64,000 nucleotides of DNA. It comes from Halorubrum sp. DM2. Lineage in GTDB: Archaea > Halobacteriota > Halobacteria > Halobacteriales > Haloferacaceae. This document shows, piece after piece, positions 7,705 to 17,108 of this stretch. The DNA is taken from the NCBI RefSeq assembly GCF_901686465.1, contig NZ_LR594487.1, forward strand, positions 528,824 through 592,823. Reading direction: 5' to 3'. The translations under genes were made by a program, and so were the position numbers. The notes beneath the pieces are model-generated. The model did not search any database and had not been told where the DNA came from. It was given only the letters and a program-made list of their open reading frames with translations. Each line of letters opens with the position of its first letter. The stretch's first letter is position 1.

Positions 7705-10200
7705 ATGTCCGCTGACGACCGAGACGGCGTCTTCCAACGTCTCTCTCATCGACTTCGCAGCCGGTATCTCTTCAAAATCGCAGCGGCGGTCATCGTCGTG
7801 TCGACGGTGCTGCTCGGGACGGGCGCGCTCGCCGTCGATCAGGTCCAAGCGAGCGTCGAGTCCGACGCGCGGGAGACGCTGACGAGCGCCGCCGAACGGG
7901 AGGCCGAGGGGATCGACGGCTTCCTCGACGACATGAACGGGTACACGAACCGGGTCTCGTCGGCCTCCGGCGTCCAGTCGTCCAGCGAGGGACGGATACG
8001 CGACGAACTCCGGCAGAACGCCGACATGCTCCCCGAGTACGTGGTCGACGTCCACTACTACGACATGGTGACGAACGAGGTCACCGTGAGCACCTCGCCG
8101 ACGACGGAGGAGACGACGTTCTCCGAGGACGAGCGGCCGTGGGCGGTCGGGCCGGCGGCGTTCGCCCACGCCAACGAGGTACGCTCCTTCGAGCCGTACA
8201 AGGCCGACGGCGAGAACCACATAGGGTTCGTCAGCCCGATCAACAACGTGCCCGGCAAGGCGATCGTGATCACGGTCGACCTGTCGGAGCGCGGCTCGCT
8301 CCTGACCGCCCCGGTCGACGGCGGCAACACGCAGGTCGTCTCCACCGCCACCGGGCAGGTCGCGCTGGCGTCGAACAGCGACGCGATCTTGCGCGACTAC
8401 TTCCTGATCGAGGAGCTGTCGCACCTCCGGAGCGACGTGACGGAGTCGACGACGACCGACGTCACGGACGCCGAGCAGACGGTCGTGAACGGCTCGGAGC
8501 TCGCCACGGCGATCGCGCCCGTCGAGGGGAAGTCGTGGGCGGTCGTCGTCGCGGCCCCGCAGAGCGCGGTGTACGGGACCGTCGGCGACGTGACGCGGAG
8601 CGTGCTGGTCCTGATCGGCATCTCGGTCGTCGGTCTCCTCGCCGTGGGCGCGTTCGTCGTCCGCGACGTGAACGGCTCCGTCGACGATTTGCGCGGGTAC
8701 GCCGAGGCGATCGAGGCGGGCGAGCTCGACGTCGAGATCGACCGCGAGCGCGCCGACGAGTTCGGACAGCTCTCGGCGCTGTTCGACCGCATCCGCGAGA
8801 CGATGCGCGAGCAGATCGCGGCCGTCGAGGAGTCCGCCGACGAGGCCGCCGCGGCCCGCGAGGAGGCGGAGGAGCTCTCGGCGCACTTAGAGACGAAGGC
8901 CGACGAGTACGAGGCGGCGATCGACGCGGTCGCCGAGGGCGACCTCACCCGCCGGCTCGACCCGGAAAGCGAGAGCGAGGCGATGACGGCCATCGCCGAG
9001 TCGCTCAACGAGACGCTCGACCGGCTGGAGGCGCTCGTCGTCGGCATTCAGGACGCCGCCGAGACGGTCGACGAGCGGAGCGCCGAGGTGACGGACTCGG
9101 CCGCGGAGGTCGAGTCGACCAGCGTCGATGTCGCCGAGAGCGTCGAGGAGATCTCGGTCGGCACGGAGCGACAGGAGGAGACGCTCGCGACCGCGGCCGC
9201 CGAACTCGACGACCTCTCGGCCACCGTCGAGGAGATCGCCTCCTCGACGGATGAGCTGGCGGAGAAGTCGGCCGCGACCGCCGAGGCCGGCGAGGCGGGC
9301 CGCGAGGAGGCCGGCGCGGCGATCGACCGCATGGACCGGATCGACGACGAGGTCGGCCGGACCGTCGACGAGATGCGCGACCTGCGCGACGAGGTCGAGC
9401 GCATCGGCGAGGTGGTCGAGCTCATCGACGACATCGCCGAGCAGACGAACATCCTCGCCCTGAACGCCTCCATCGAGGCGGCCCGCGCGGGCGAGGCCGG
9501 TGAGGGCTTCGCGGTCGTCGCCCGCGAGGTGAAGGATCTGGCCGAGGAGACCGCCGAGGCGACCACCGAGGTCGAGGCGCTGATCGCGGGCGTCGAGGGG
9601 TCCACCGAGTCGGTCGCGGACGGCCTGTTCTCGATGGAGGACGACGTCGAGGCCGGCCGGGCGGTCGTCGAGGAGACCGTCGAGACGCTCGAATCGATCG
9701 TCGCGGACGTGGAGGACGCCAACGCGGGGATCCAGTCGATCAACGACGCCACCGACCAGCAGGCGGAGTCGACCCAGGAGGCCGTCTCGATGATCGACGA
9801 GGTCGCCGAGGTGAGCGTCGAGACGGCGAGCGAGGCGCAGAACGTCTCCGCGGCCGCCGAGGAGCAGACCGCCGCGATCGGCGAGATCTCGACGAGCGCC
9901 GAGTCGCTGTCGACACGCGCCGACAAGCTCCGCGCGCTCGCCGACGAGTTCGAGGCGCGCGAGGCGGGGGCCACCGACGCGACCATCGAGTCGGAAGTCG
10001 CCGACACGGCCGCTATCGACACCGAAGACGCCGAATCTGGTTCCGACGAACCGTCCGAGGAAGCCGCTGACACCGGATTCGAGTTCGGCGCGGACGACAC
10101 GGTCGACGGCGCGAACGCGGACACCACCGCGACCGACCCCGGCGAAGCCGCCGCCGACGGCGGCGTCGACGACGCCGAGACCGCACCCGGCGACGACTGA
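7705..10200 (+). CDS. Methyl-accepting chemotaxis transducer (Htr) with extracellular sensor domain
   Basis: An 831-residue transducer. A first membrane helix (about residues 25-45) and a second (about 293-313) flank an extracellular Cache-like sensor of about 245 residues. A HAMP domain follows, then a second HAMP-like segment ([15 protein letters not shown]), then a long coiled-coil signalling domain. Its hairpin tip is unmistakable: [21 protein letters not shown], then [15 protein letters not shown]. Adaptation sites are likely in the E/Q-rich helices. The last 75 residues form an acidic tail. It relays an unidentified signal to CheA/CheW. No che genes are near, so it works with a chemotaxis system encoded elsewhere. 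Confidence 0.95.
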   Translation: MSADDRDGVFQRLSHRLRSRYLFKIAAAVIVVSTVLLGTGALAVDQVQASVESDARETLTSAAEREAEGIDGFLDDMNGYTNRVSSASGVQSSSEGRIRDELRQNADMLPEYVVDVHYYDMVTNEVTVSTSPTTEETTFSEDERPWAVGPAAFAHANEVRSFEPYKADGENHIGFVSPINNVPGKAIVITVDLSERGSLLTAPVDGGNTQVVSTATGQVALASNSDAILRDYFLIEELSHLRSDVTESTTTDVTDAEQTVVNGSELATAIAPVEGKSWAVVVAAPQSAVYGTVGDVTRSVLVLIGISVVGLLAVGAFVVRDVNGSVDDLRGYAEAIEAGELDVEIDRERADEFGQLSALFDRIRETMREQIAAVEESADEAAAAREEAEELSAHLETKADEYEAAIDAVAEGDLTRRLDPESESEAMTAIAESLNETLDRLEALVVGIQDAAETVDERSAEVTDSAAEVESTSVDVAESVEEISVGTERQEETLATAAAELDDLSATVEEIASSTDELAEKSAATAEAGEAGREEAGAAIDRMDRIDDEVGRTVDEMRDLRDEVERIGEVVELIDDIAEQTNILALNASIEAARAGEAGEGFAVVAREVKDLAEETAEATTEVEALIAGVEGSTESVADGLFSMEDDVEAGRAVVEETVETLESIVADVEDANAGIQSINDATDQQAESTQEAVSMIDEVAEVSVETASEAQNVSAAAEEQTAAIGEISTSAESLSTRADKLRALADEFEAREAGATDATIESEVADTAAIDTEDAESGSDEPSEEAADTGFEFGADDTVDGANADTTATDPGEAAADGGVDDAETAPGDD

Positions 10201-10238
10201 TCCGAACGCTTGACGACGCGCAAAAAGGGGGTCCCGAC

Positions 10239-12380
10239 TCAGTCGTCCGCCGACGCCGGCTCGTCGCCCGCCGGCTCGATGTCGACCTCGATCTCGGCGG
10301 ACGCGGCCTTGTACTCGGGGATCTTGGCGCGCTCGTCGAGCACGTCGTTGGTGAGGCGGTTCGCGGAGGCGGCCGCGAAGTGCGGCGTGGTCCAGACGAC
10401 GCCCTCCTTGATGTCCTCGGTGACGTCGGCGCGGACCGTGATCTCCCCGCGGCGAGATTTCAGCGTCACGTCGTCGCCGTCCTCGATCCCGTAGCGCTCG
10501 GCGTCGTTCGGGTGGACGTCGACGAAGTTCTCCGGGTGCTGCTTCGAGAGCGTGGGCGACCGTCGGCTCATCGTCCCGGTGTTGTAGTGCTCTTCGAGCC
10601 GCGCCGTGGTCAACACGAGCGGGTACTCCTCGTCGGGAACCTCTTTCGGTTCCTGATGGACGACGCCCTCGATGCGGCCGAGCCCGCTCTCGGTCTCGAA
10701 GGAGTCCTCGTAGAGGAACGGGTCGCCCTCGTCGCCCTCCTCGTAGCAGGGCCAGTGGAGCCCGGTCTCGCCGAGCGCGTCGTAGGTCATCCCGTGATAG
10801 ATCGGGCAGACCTCGCGCAGCTCCTCGAACACCGCCTCGGGACCGTCGAACTCGAACCCGTCCCCGTCGAACAGCCGCGTCCCGACCTCACAGAGGATGT
10901 CGAGGTCGTGGCGCGTGTTCTCGTGGACCTTGTGGACGCCGCGCATCCGCTGGACGCGGCGGTCGGTGTTGGTGACGGTGCCGTCGCGCTCGGCCCACGT
11001 CGTCGCGGGGAGGACGACGTCCGCGAGTTCGGCGGTCTCCGTCATGAAGATGTCCTGGACCACCATGAACTCAAGCTCCTCGCGGAACCGCTCCTCCGTC
11101 CGGTTGCCGTCCGGCTCGCTCATGATCGGGTTCTCGCCCATGACGTAGAGTCCGTGGACGGTGTCGCCGATCGCGTGGGAGATCTCGACGTTCGTCAGCC
11201 CCGGCTCGGCGGGGATATCGAACCCCCACACCTCCTCGACCGACGCGCGGGCCTCGTCGTCGTCGACGAGCTGGTACCCCGGCAGGACGTTCGGCATCGC
11301 GCCCACGTCGCAGGTGCCCTGAACGTTGTTCTGCCCGCGCAGCGGGTTGACGCCCGTGCCGGGGCGGCCGAGGTTCCCCGTGACCAAGGCGAGGTTGATC
11401 TCGTTCTGGACGTTGTCGACGCCGCAGGTGTGCTGGCTCATCCCCATCCCGGTGAAGATGGCGGCGTCGTTGGCCATCGCGTACTTCTCGGCGGCGAGTT
11501 CGATGTCTTCGAGCGGCACCCCGCACTCCTCGGCGGCCGCCTCCACGTCGAAGTCCGAGAGGGTCTCCTTCAGGTGGTCGAACCCCTCGGTGCGCGCCTC
11601 GACGAACTCCTCGTCGATCCAGCCCGCGTCCGGCTCCGCCTCGTGCCGCTCCAGTATCGTCTTGAGAACGACGTTCAGAAGCGGGATGTCGGTGCCGGGC
11701 TTCAACTGGAGGTGCATGTGCCGGTCGGTGTCGTCGATCTCGAACGACCGGGTGGTCTTGTTCGCGTGCGGGTCGACCTGAACGACGGTCGCGCCCTCCA
11801 AGACGGCCTGCCGGAAGTACTGGCTGTTGGCGATCGGGTGTTGCTCGCCGGGATTCGCCCCCTGAATCCATAACACGTCCGCCGACGCCTCCAAGTCGGC
11901 CATGCTGTTCGTCATCGCACCCATCCCGAGGCTGGTCCGCAGCGCCCAGACGGTCGAGGCGTGACACATCCGCGTACAGTTGTCGACCTGATTGGTGCCG
12001 TACCGCCGCGCCAGCTTCTGGATGAGGTAGTTCTCCTCGTTGAACGTCTTGGAGGAGCCGAAGAATCCCATCCCGTCGGGTCCGTGCTCGTCGCGGATAC
12101 CCGTCATCTCGTCGACGACCCTCGTCAGCGCCTCGTCCCACGTCGCCTCGCGGAACTCCCCGTCCTCTTTGATCAGGGGGTCGGTCAGCCGGTCCTCGTG
12201 GTCGACGACCTGCGTCGCCGCGCCGCCCTTGATGCAGACGCTCCCCTCGTTCACCGGGGCGTCGCCCCACGGCATGAAGCGCATCTCGCCCGGCTCGTCG
12301 CCCTCCAGCACGCGGATCCCGCACCCGACGCCGCAGTACGGACAGATCGTCTTCGTCGCGTCGTCCGGCTCACTGGACAT
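10239..12380 (-). CDS. Formate dehydrogenase-like molybdopterin oxidoreductase, alpha subunit
   Basis: A 713-residue bis-MGD molybdoenzyme. The N-terminal 4Fe-4S binding site is CPYCGVGC followed by the fourth cysteine in GSVCIKGG. The metal ligand is a cysteine in NCTRMCHASTVW, the position occupied by selenocysteine in E. coli FdhF. Cofactor-binding motifs such as WIQGANPGEQHPI, NNVQGTCDVG and the C-terminal VWTTPHF/NRLT block are present. Family enzymes oxidise formate to CO2, but no beta or gamma subunit is adjacent, so the electron acceptor is unknown. The ATG at 12380 matches the expected start a few residues before the cysteine cluster. A soluble cytoplasmic enzyme is likely, since there is no Tat signal. 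Confidence 0.9.
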   Translation of the reverse strand: MSSEPDDATKTICPYCGVGCGIRVLEGDEPGEMRFMPWGDAPVNEGSVCIKGGAATQVVDHEDRLTDPLIKEDGEFREATWDEALTRVVDEMTGIRDEHGPDGMGFFGSSKTFNEENYLIQKLARRYGTNQVDNCTRMCHASTVWALRTSLGMGAMTNSMADLEASADVLWIQGANPGEQHPIANSQYFRQAVLEGATVVQVDPHANKTTRSFEIDDTDRHMHLQLKPGTDIPLLNVVLKTILERHEAEPDAGWIDEEFVEARTEGFDHLKETLSDFDVEAAAEECGVPLEDIELAAEKYAMANDAAIFTGMGMSQHTCGVDNVQNEINLALVTGNLGRPGTGVNPLRGQNNVQGTCDVGAMPNVLPGYQLVDDDEARASVEEVWGFDIPAEPGLTNVEISHAIGDTVHGLYVMGENPIMSEPDGNRTEERFREELEFMVVQDIFMTETAELADVVLPATTWAERDGTVTNTDRRVQRMRGVHKVHENTRHDLDILCEVGTRLFDGDGFEFDGPEAVFEELREVCPIYHGMTYDALGETGLHWPCYEEGDEGDPFLYEDSFETESGLGRIEGVVHQEPKEVPDEEYPLVLTTARLEEHYNTGTMSRRSPTLSKQHPENFVDVHPNDAERYGIEDGDDVTLKSRRGEITVRADVTEDIKEGVVWTTPHFAAASANRLTNDVLDERAKIPEYKAASAEIEVDIEPAGDEPASADD

Positions 12381-12572
12381 CGGTCTCACCGCGCTCGTGT
12401 GGGCACATACCGCATGATCCGTCGTGTGGTCCATGAGTGTACCGGTGGATCGTCTCTCCGGGACCGCTACCGCCGAGGGGTGACCGCGAGCCAGCGACGC
12501 GGCCGGCCGGGACGACGCCGGCGGCCCGCCCGAAACGAACGTTGATGGCGTCCGCCGCTGTACCTCCGGGTG

Positions 12573-13247
12573 ATGGACCTGCGCGAATCGACCCTCCGCG
12601 ACCGCGCCCGCGAGTACGCCGCCGCCGAGCCGCTGTACGACGTGGAGCGCCAGCACGTCGAGACGGTGCCGAAGACGTTCGCCGGCGACGAGTACGGGCG
12701 ACGGGACGCCCAGTGGATCGTCCGCTGGTACTTCCGCCGCTACCTCGGCGAGTTCCCGGACCGGGAGCGGCGCGAGCGCGAGGAGGCCTTCCGGGACAAC
12801 GCGTTCGACGACGTGGTCGACGCGCTTGACGCGGCGGTCAACGCCCTCGACGCGGCCGACGTCCTTGACGCGGCCGACGTCCTCGACACGGCGGGAGCTG
12901 TCGAATCAGAACCCGCTGATTCAGGGGCCGACCGCGACGCCGACAGCGACGTCGACGTCGCCCTCGACGCGCTTACCGACCTCGACGGAGTCGACGTCGC
13001 GGTCGCGTCCGGCTTCCTCCAGTTCCTCGCCCCGTCCCGGTTCGTCGCAGTCGATCGTCGGACGTGGGCGGTGTTGGCCGCCGCCGGGGAACTCGACGGC
13101 GACTACCCGGAGCCGCCGTCGACCGTCGACTACCGTCGGTTCGACGACGCCTGCCGGACCGTGATGGAGCGGACCGGCGTCGACGCGTGGACGCTGTACC
13201 GGGCGCTCTGGCGGTCGTTCGCGGAACTCCCCGAGCCGTCCCCGTAG
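12573..13247 (+). CDS. Conserved haloarchaeal protein with HhH-like C-terminal half
   Basis: A 224-residue protein. The first 75 residues are helical with RWYFRRYLGEFPD. A low-complexity middle contains near-identical repeats of 'LDAADV' (about residues 87-104) and then an acidic linker. The C-terminal half contains LDGVDVAVASGFLQFLAPSRF followed by VAVDRRTW, which resembles the helix-hairpin-helix/aspartate segment of DNA-glycosylase-like proteins. The motif is suggestive only, as no catalytic Lys/Asp pair can be fixed. The ATG at 12573 was preferred to an in-frame GTG immediately before. It is convergent with the yqeC gene, six bases apart. Confidence 0.6.
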   Translation: MDLRESTLRDRAREYAAAEPLYDVERQHVETVPKTFAGDEYGRRDAQWIVRWYFRRYLGEFPDRERREREEAFRDNAFDDVVDALDAAVNALDAADVLDAADVLDTAGAVESEPADSGADRDADSDVDVALDALTDLDGVDVAVASGFLQFLAPSRFVAVDRRTWAVLAAAGELDGDYPEPPSTVDYRRFDDACRTVMERTGVDAWTLYRALWRSFAELPEPSP

Positions 13248-13253
13248 CCGGCG

Positions 13254-13985
13254 CTATTCCACGACCTCGACGACCGGATCCTCCGCGGTCAGCCGCGTGA
13301 GGAGGACGCGCGGCACGTTCGCGCGGAAGCGGATCTCCCCCGCGATCTTCCGGGCCGCGGCCGCGTCGGCCTCGTCGTCGACCTTGTTCACGACCGGAAT
13401 CGCGGTCGCGTCGCCCGGGACGCCCTTCAGCCCGCCCGCAGGGCTGGCGAGGACGGTCGCGACGTCGGCGGGGCGGATCTCCGACCCGATCTCGCGGCCC
13501 GTGATCGCGGCGACCTCCTCCGGTCTGTGGACGAGTTCCTCGGTGAGGGGTTCACCGACGACGTGCGCGCTCGCGATCGGGACGACGACGTCCGCGGCCG
13601 CCGGGATCTGCGGCTCGTGGTCGCCGGGGGCCTTGAACTCCCGGAGGCGCGCCCCGTCGGCCTTCACGAGCGTCGCGCCGGGCGCGGCGTCGGCGATCTC
13701 GGAGACGGTCTCCGTGTCGTACCCGAGGTACCGGTCCGACCGCTCGCGCTCCGGCACCAGCCCGAGCGGCCAGTCGCCGTCTCCCGCCTCCTCGATCGCG
13801 GCCACCGGGTCCTCCGTCACGCGGACCGCGGCGACCCGATCGTCGAAGATCGGTATCCGAACGCTCGCGGTCACCACCGCCCGGTCGAGCCGGTCCGCGA
13901 GCGCGAACAGCGTCGACTTCTTGCCGCCCGCCCCGACGACGCAGACGGTCGCGTCGCGGGCGTCGAGCGCGGTCGTCAGGTTCAT
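13254..13985 (-). CDS. yqeC: YqeC-like putative selenium/molybdenum cofactor accessory protein
   Basis: A 243-residue protein with a P-loop-like GAGGKKSTLFALADRL near the N-terminus, VKADGARLREFKAPGDHEPQIP in the middle and PVVNKVDDE near the end. These are the hallmarks of YqeC, a protein associated with selenium-dependent molybdenum hydroxylases and cofactor maturation. The ATG at 13985 gives the normal N-terminus; the frame continues upstream only because it runs into the inserted IS6 element 66 bases before the start. Its own promoter region is therefore probably altered by the insertion. Two molybdo/tungsto-enzyme homologues (FdhA-like and AOR) flank it, which fits a cofactor role. Confidence 0.75.
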   Translation of the reverse strand: MNLTTALDARDATVCVVGAGGKKSTLFALADRLDRAVVTASVRIPIFDDRVAAVRVTEDPVAAIEEAGDGDWPLGLVPERERSDRYLGYDTETVSEIADAAPGATLVKADGARLREFKAPGDHEPQIPAAADVVVPIASAHVVGEPLTEELVHRPEEVAAITGREIGSEIRPADVATVLASPAGGLKGVPGDATAIPVVNKVDDEADAAAARKIAGEIRFRANVPRVLLTRLTAEDPVVEVVE

Positions 13986-14051
13986 GCCCGGTCGTTCGAT
14001 CGCGACGGGCCTCACTCTGACGGTCAGCGCGGTAGGAACGGCGATCTCGTC

Positions 14052-14748
14052 GGCGGTGTTCAGATAAGGTTTGAAAGTGAGGCGGTGCGTTTTCAAAGTG
14101 TTCTATGCCAGAAAACGACCGCCTCAGCGGCTGTTTAGACGAGATCAACTTAGAGTTTGTGGAGCGAGAAGCAACACCGAGGCTGTTGATGAAGCTCAGT
14201 ATTCAGCTCCATTTGTCTGGACTATCGCTTTCGAATACTGTTTCGTTTCTTGAGGTATTCGGTGTTAATCGAGTTCGATCGACCGTTCATAACTGGGTTC
14301 ACAAAGCCGATCTACAGCCAGAAACTGGCCGGAGCCCGAATCACGTCGCGGTTGATGAGACAGTGATTCAACTCGATAATGAACAATATTGGCTGTACGC
14401 TGCTGTCGACCCTGATTCGAACGATTTACTACACACACGGCTTGAGCCGACGAGAAATAACGCGATCGCAGATCGGTTTTTCGCGGAACTTCGCGAAAAA
14501 CACGATGTAGATGACGCGATCTTTCTCGTTGATGGCGCGGCTCCACTTCAGCGAGCCTGTCGCAAACACGTCCTCGATTTTAGATACGAACGACATGGAA
14601 ATCGGAACAGCGTCGAACGTGTTTTTCGTGAGGTAAAACGCAGAACTACCAGTTTCTCAAACTGTTTCAGCAACGCCGAAGCAGAAACAGCAAACGAGTG
14701 GCTCAGATCCTTCGCCTTCGCATGGAATCAGCTTATCTGAACACTACC
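14052..14748 (+). mobile_element. Intact IS6-family insertion sequence, 697 bp, with 8-bp target duplication
   Basis: The element is bounded by terminal inverted repeats: left GGCGGTGTTCAGATAAG, right (reverse complement) GGTAGTGTTCAGATAAG, with two mismatches. It is flanked by the identical octamer ATCTCGTC at 14044-14051 and 14749-14756. An 8-base duplication is the IS6 hallmark. It contains one transposase gene that nearly fills it. It sits between yqeC and the AOR-like gene, splitting a divergent promoter region: 66 bases remain on the yqeC side and 49 on the AOR side. A second copy begins at 63941 in the same orientation. Confidence 0.95.
14105..14740 (+). CDS. IS6-family DDE transposase
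   Basis: A 211-residue protein with a helix-turn-helix region at the N-terminus (SNTVSFLEVFGVNRVRSTVHNW). The RNase H-like catalytic core has its first Asp in HVAVDETVIQ, its second Asp in FLVDGAAPLQRACRK and its Glu in NSVERVFREVKRRTTSFSN. This order and size fit archaeal IS6 transposases, which act by replicative transposition. The frame is intact and the catalytic residues are all present, so it is probably active. The start ATG lies 54 bases inside the left terminal repeat, and the stop reaches into the right terminal repeat. Confidence 0.95.
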   Translation: MPENDRLSGCLDEINLEFVEREATPRLLMKLSIQLHLSGLSLSNTVSFLEVFGVNRVRSTVHNWVHKADLQPETGRSPNHVAVDETVIQLDNEQYWLYAAVDPDSNDLLHTRLEPTRNNAIADRFFAELREKHDVDDAIFLVDGAAPLQRACRKHVLDFRYERHGNRNSVERVFREVKRRTTSFSNCFSNAEAETANEWLRSFAFAWNQLI

Positions 14749-14797
14749 ATCTCGTCAGCGAACAGATTGATACGTCTCGCTCGCGCAGCAAATCTCG

Positions 14798-16729
14798 ATG
14801 AGTCGCACCCGCGACCGAGTCCTCCGGGTCGACCTCTCGACCGGCGAGACCGCGCGCGAGCGCGTCCCGAACGGGTGGCGACGCGACTACCTCGGCGGAA
14901 AGGGGCTCGGCGCGCGCTACCTCTACGAGGAGCTGTCCCCGGGGACGGAGCCGACGGGACCGGCGAACCGCCTCGGCTTTTTCGTCGGCCCGCTCGCGGG
15001 GTACCTCCCGGCCGAGACGCGGTACGCCACGGTGACGAAATCCCCGCTCACCGGGGGGTTCCTCGACTCGTACGCCGGCGGCCCGTTCGCCGACCGGCTC
15101 GCGGGGTCGCTCGACGACTGCCTCGGCCTGCTCGTGACCGGCGCTGCCGACCGCCCGGTCCGGATCGAGATAGCGGGCGGTCGCGCCCGGGTCGAGCCGA
15201 GCGACGCGTGGGGAACCGACGTCGTCGAGACAGCGGCGCGGTTCCCGGACGCCGCGGTCGCCTGCGTCGGCCCGGCCGGGGAGCGCGAGGCGGCGTACGC
15301 GACGATCGCGAGCGACGGCGGTGCCCACCACGCCGGCCGCGGTGGGGCCGGGGCCGTGATGGGCGCGAAGGGGCTGAAGGCGGTCGTCGCCCGCGACTCC
15401 CCGCCGGCGGTCCCGAGCGACCTCGCGGCGCTCCGCGAGCGCGACGCCGCGGCCTACGGCCGGGACGCGACCGGCGAGTGGCGGGCGGCCGGCGGGACCG
15501 TCGAGACGGTCGACTACGCGAACGAGGTCGGGATCCTCGCGGCGGAGGGGTGGACGGAGACGGGGTTCGACGGTGCCGACGACATCGGCGTCGAGGCCGC
15601 GTTGGACCGCGCCGCGGGGCGCGAGGGCGTCGGCGACGACCGGGGCGGCGACTACGGCGACGGCCGCGACGACGACCGCGCGGACGCCGCGGACGGCGGT
15701 CCGACCGTCCCCGGCGACTTCCGGATCGACACGCCCGACGGCGAGGTAGTCCCGCGCGGCGCGGCTCCGATGACGCTCGGAGCCGGACTCGGGATCGACG
15801 ACTTCGACCGCGTCGTCGACCTCTGCGGGCGCTGCGACCGCCTCGGCCTCGACGTGATCGGCGCGGGCAACGCGGTCGCGTGGGCGATCCGCGCCGGCGA
15901 GGCGGGCGTCGTCGACTGTCCGGTCTCGTTCGGCGACGCGGACGGCGCGGCGCGTCTGCTGGAGGCGATCGCGAACCGGGAGCCGCCGCCGGATCTCGAC
16001 GTCGACCCGGACCTGCCGGACGCGCTCGCGGACGGGATCGACGCCGCGGCGGCCCGGTTCGGCGGCGAGGCGCTCGTCCCCACGCTCAAGTCGATGGCGC
16101 TGCCCGGCTTCGACCCGCGGGCGGCGGTCAGCGTCGCGCTCGCGTACGCGACGAGCGACCGCGGCGCGTGCCACCGCCGAGCGCGACCGCAGGACCGCGA
16201 ACCGCTGGCCGGCCCGGACCGGTCCACGACCGACCGGGTCCGAGACGTGGTCGGCGAGCAGAACGCCCGCTCCGTGCTGTGGAGCCTTGTCGTCGACGAC
16301 TTCGTCGGCGAGGCCGCCTGGTCGGACCTCGGCGCGGAGTGGCTCGCGGCGGTCGACCACCCGGCCGTCGCCGACGGCGAGCGCGCCGATCGCGACGGGC
16401 CGGGCGATCCGGTCTCCGCACTCGCGACGACCGGCGAGCGGATCTGGACGCTCACTCGCCTGTTCAACGCCCGCGAGGGATTCGACCGGGCGGACGACGC
16501 GCTCCCGGAGCCGCTCCGCTCCGACGCGGACGACGGGACGCCGGGGGTCGACGCCGAGGCGTTCGACCGCCTGTTGGACCGGTACTACGCCGCGCGCGGC
16601 TGGGGCGACCGCGGCCACCCGACGCCCCGAACGGTCGAACGGCTCGGTCTCGCGGGCGTCGTCGACGACGCGACCCCGCTGGACGAGCGCGCGCTCGACC
16701 CCGCCGCGGCGGCCGAGTCGGACGACTGA
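14798..16729 (+). CDS. Aldehyde ferredoxin oxidoreductase-family protein lacking the 4Fe-4S ligands
   Basis: A 643-residue protein aligned by motifs to AOR: YLGGKGLGARYLYEEL and NRLGFFVGPLAGYL (N-terminal domain), GRGGAGAVMGAKGLKAV at about 180-195 (pterin binding), LCGRCDRLGLDVI at about 342-354 and DRGACHRRARP at about 454-463. The region that normally holds CxxCPxxC (about 270-320) is instead a cysteine-free, Asp/Gly-rich stretch, and the usual fourth cysteine near residue 497 is also absent. All cysteines are at 108, 156, 343, 346, 374 and 458. It may bind the pterin metal centre without the cluster, or have lost redox function. The ATG at 14798 lies 49 bases after the IS6 element, which may have replaced its promoter. 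Confidence 0.8.
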   Translation: MSRTRDRVLRVDLSTGETARERVPNGWRRDYLGGKGLGARYLYEELSPGTEPTGPANRLGFFVGPLAGYLPAETRYATVTKSPLTGGFLDSYAGGPFADRLAGSLDDCLGLLVTGAADRPVRIEIAGGRARVEPSDAWGTDVVETAARFPDAAVACVGPAGEREAAYATIASDGGAHHAGRGGAGAVMGAKGLKAVVARDSPPAVPSDLAALRERDAAAYGRDATGEWRAAGGTVETVDYANEVGILAAEGWTETGFDGADDIGVEAALDRAAGREGVGDDRGGDYGDGRDDDRADAADGGPTVPGDFRIDTPDGEVVPRGAAPMTLGAGLGIDDFDRVVDLCGRCDRLGLDVIGAGNAVAWAIRAGEAGVVDCPVSFGDADGAARLLEAIANREPPPDLDVDPDLPDALADGIDAAAARFGGEALVPTLKSMALPGFDPRAAVSVALAYATSDRGACHRRARPQDREPLAGPDRSTTDRVRDVVGEQNARSVLWSLVVDDFVGEAAWSDLGAEWLAAVDHPAVADGERADRDGPGDPVSALATTGERIWTLTRLFNAREGFDRADDALPEPLRSDADDGTPGVDAEAFDRLLDRYYAARGWGDRGHPTPRTVERLGLAGVVDDATPLDERALDPAAAAESDD

Positions 16730-16790
16730 TCGCCTGTCGAAGGAGGACTGATCGCCCGTCGAAACGTGACGGGGACGCGGCCGCGAGGCG

Positions 16791-17108
16791 TCAGCGACGC
16801 AGTCCGCCTTCCGACTTGATCCGCATGATGTGGCGGACGTTGAGGTATATCTCCTCGGGAGAGGTCTCCTCGTCTTCGTCGTACAGGTCCGACACGCGGT
16901 AGAGTACCGCCGAGAGCTGCTTGCTCTCGGAGCTGTCGCCGCGCACGTCCTCGGCGACCTCCCTGATGAACCCCCGCACCTCGGCGTCCGCGGCGAACTC
17001 CGCGCCGGAGGCTCCCTCCGGCACGACCGGGTCGACGCCGGCGGCCGCGAGGGGGTCCTCGCGGTCGTCGCCGTCGGGGGTCCCGCCCTCGTCGTCCGCG
17101 TCGGTCAT
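16791..17108 (-). CDS. Conserved haloarchaeal protein downstream of Mrp ATPase
   Basis: A 105-residue acidic soluble protein. Residues 1-35 are low-complexity (Asp/Gly/Pro). The folded part holds VRGFIREVAEDVRGDSSESKQL, YRVSDLYDEDEETSPEEIY and NVRHIMRIKSEGGL. Its start overlaps the stop of the Mrp-type ATPase gene by four bases (ATGA), so it is co-translated with it. I recognise the sequence as a conserved haloarchaeal family with no assigned function. The tight coupling suggests a role linked to Fe-S cluster carriage by the ATPase, which is inference. Confidence 0.7.
   Translation of the reverse strand: MTDADDEGGTPDGDDREDPLAAAGVDPVVPEGASGAEFAADAEVRGFIREVAEDVRGDSSESKQLSAVLYRVSDLYDEDEETSPEEIYLNVRHIMRIKSEGGLRR

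Noticed and set aside
10239..12380. Selenocysteine in the FdhA-like enzyme, suggested by the nearby YqeC-like gene
   Set aside because: The metal-ligand position is encoded as an ordinary cysteine and no in-frame TGA is present.
16733..16765. Short direct repeat (ACTGATCGCC.GTCGAA) after the AOR-like gene
   Set aside because: Only two imperfect units of about 16 bases, likely local slippage without function.
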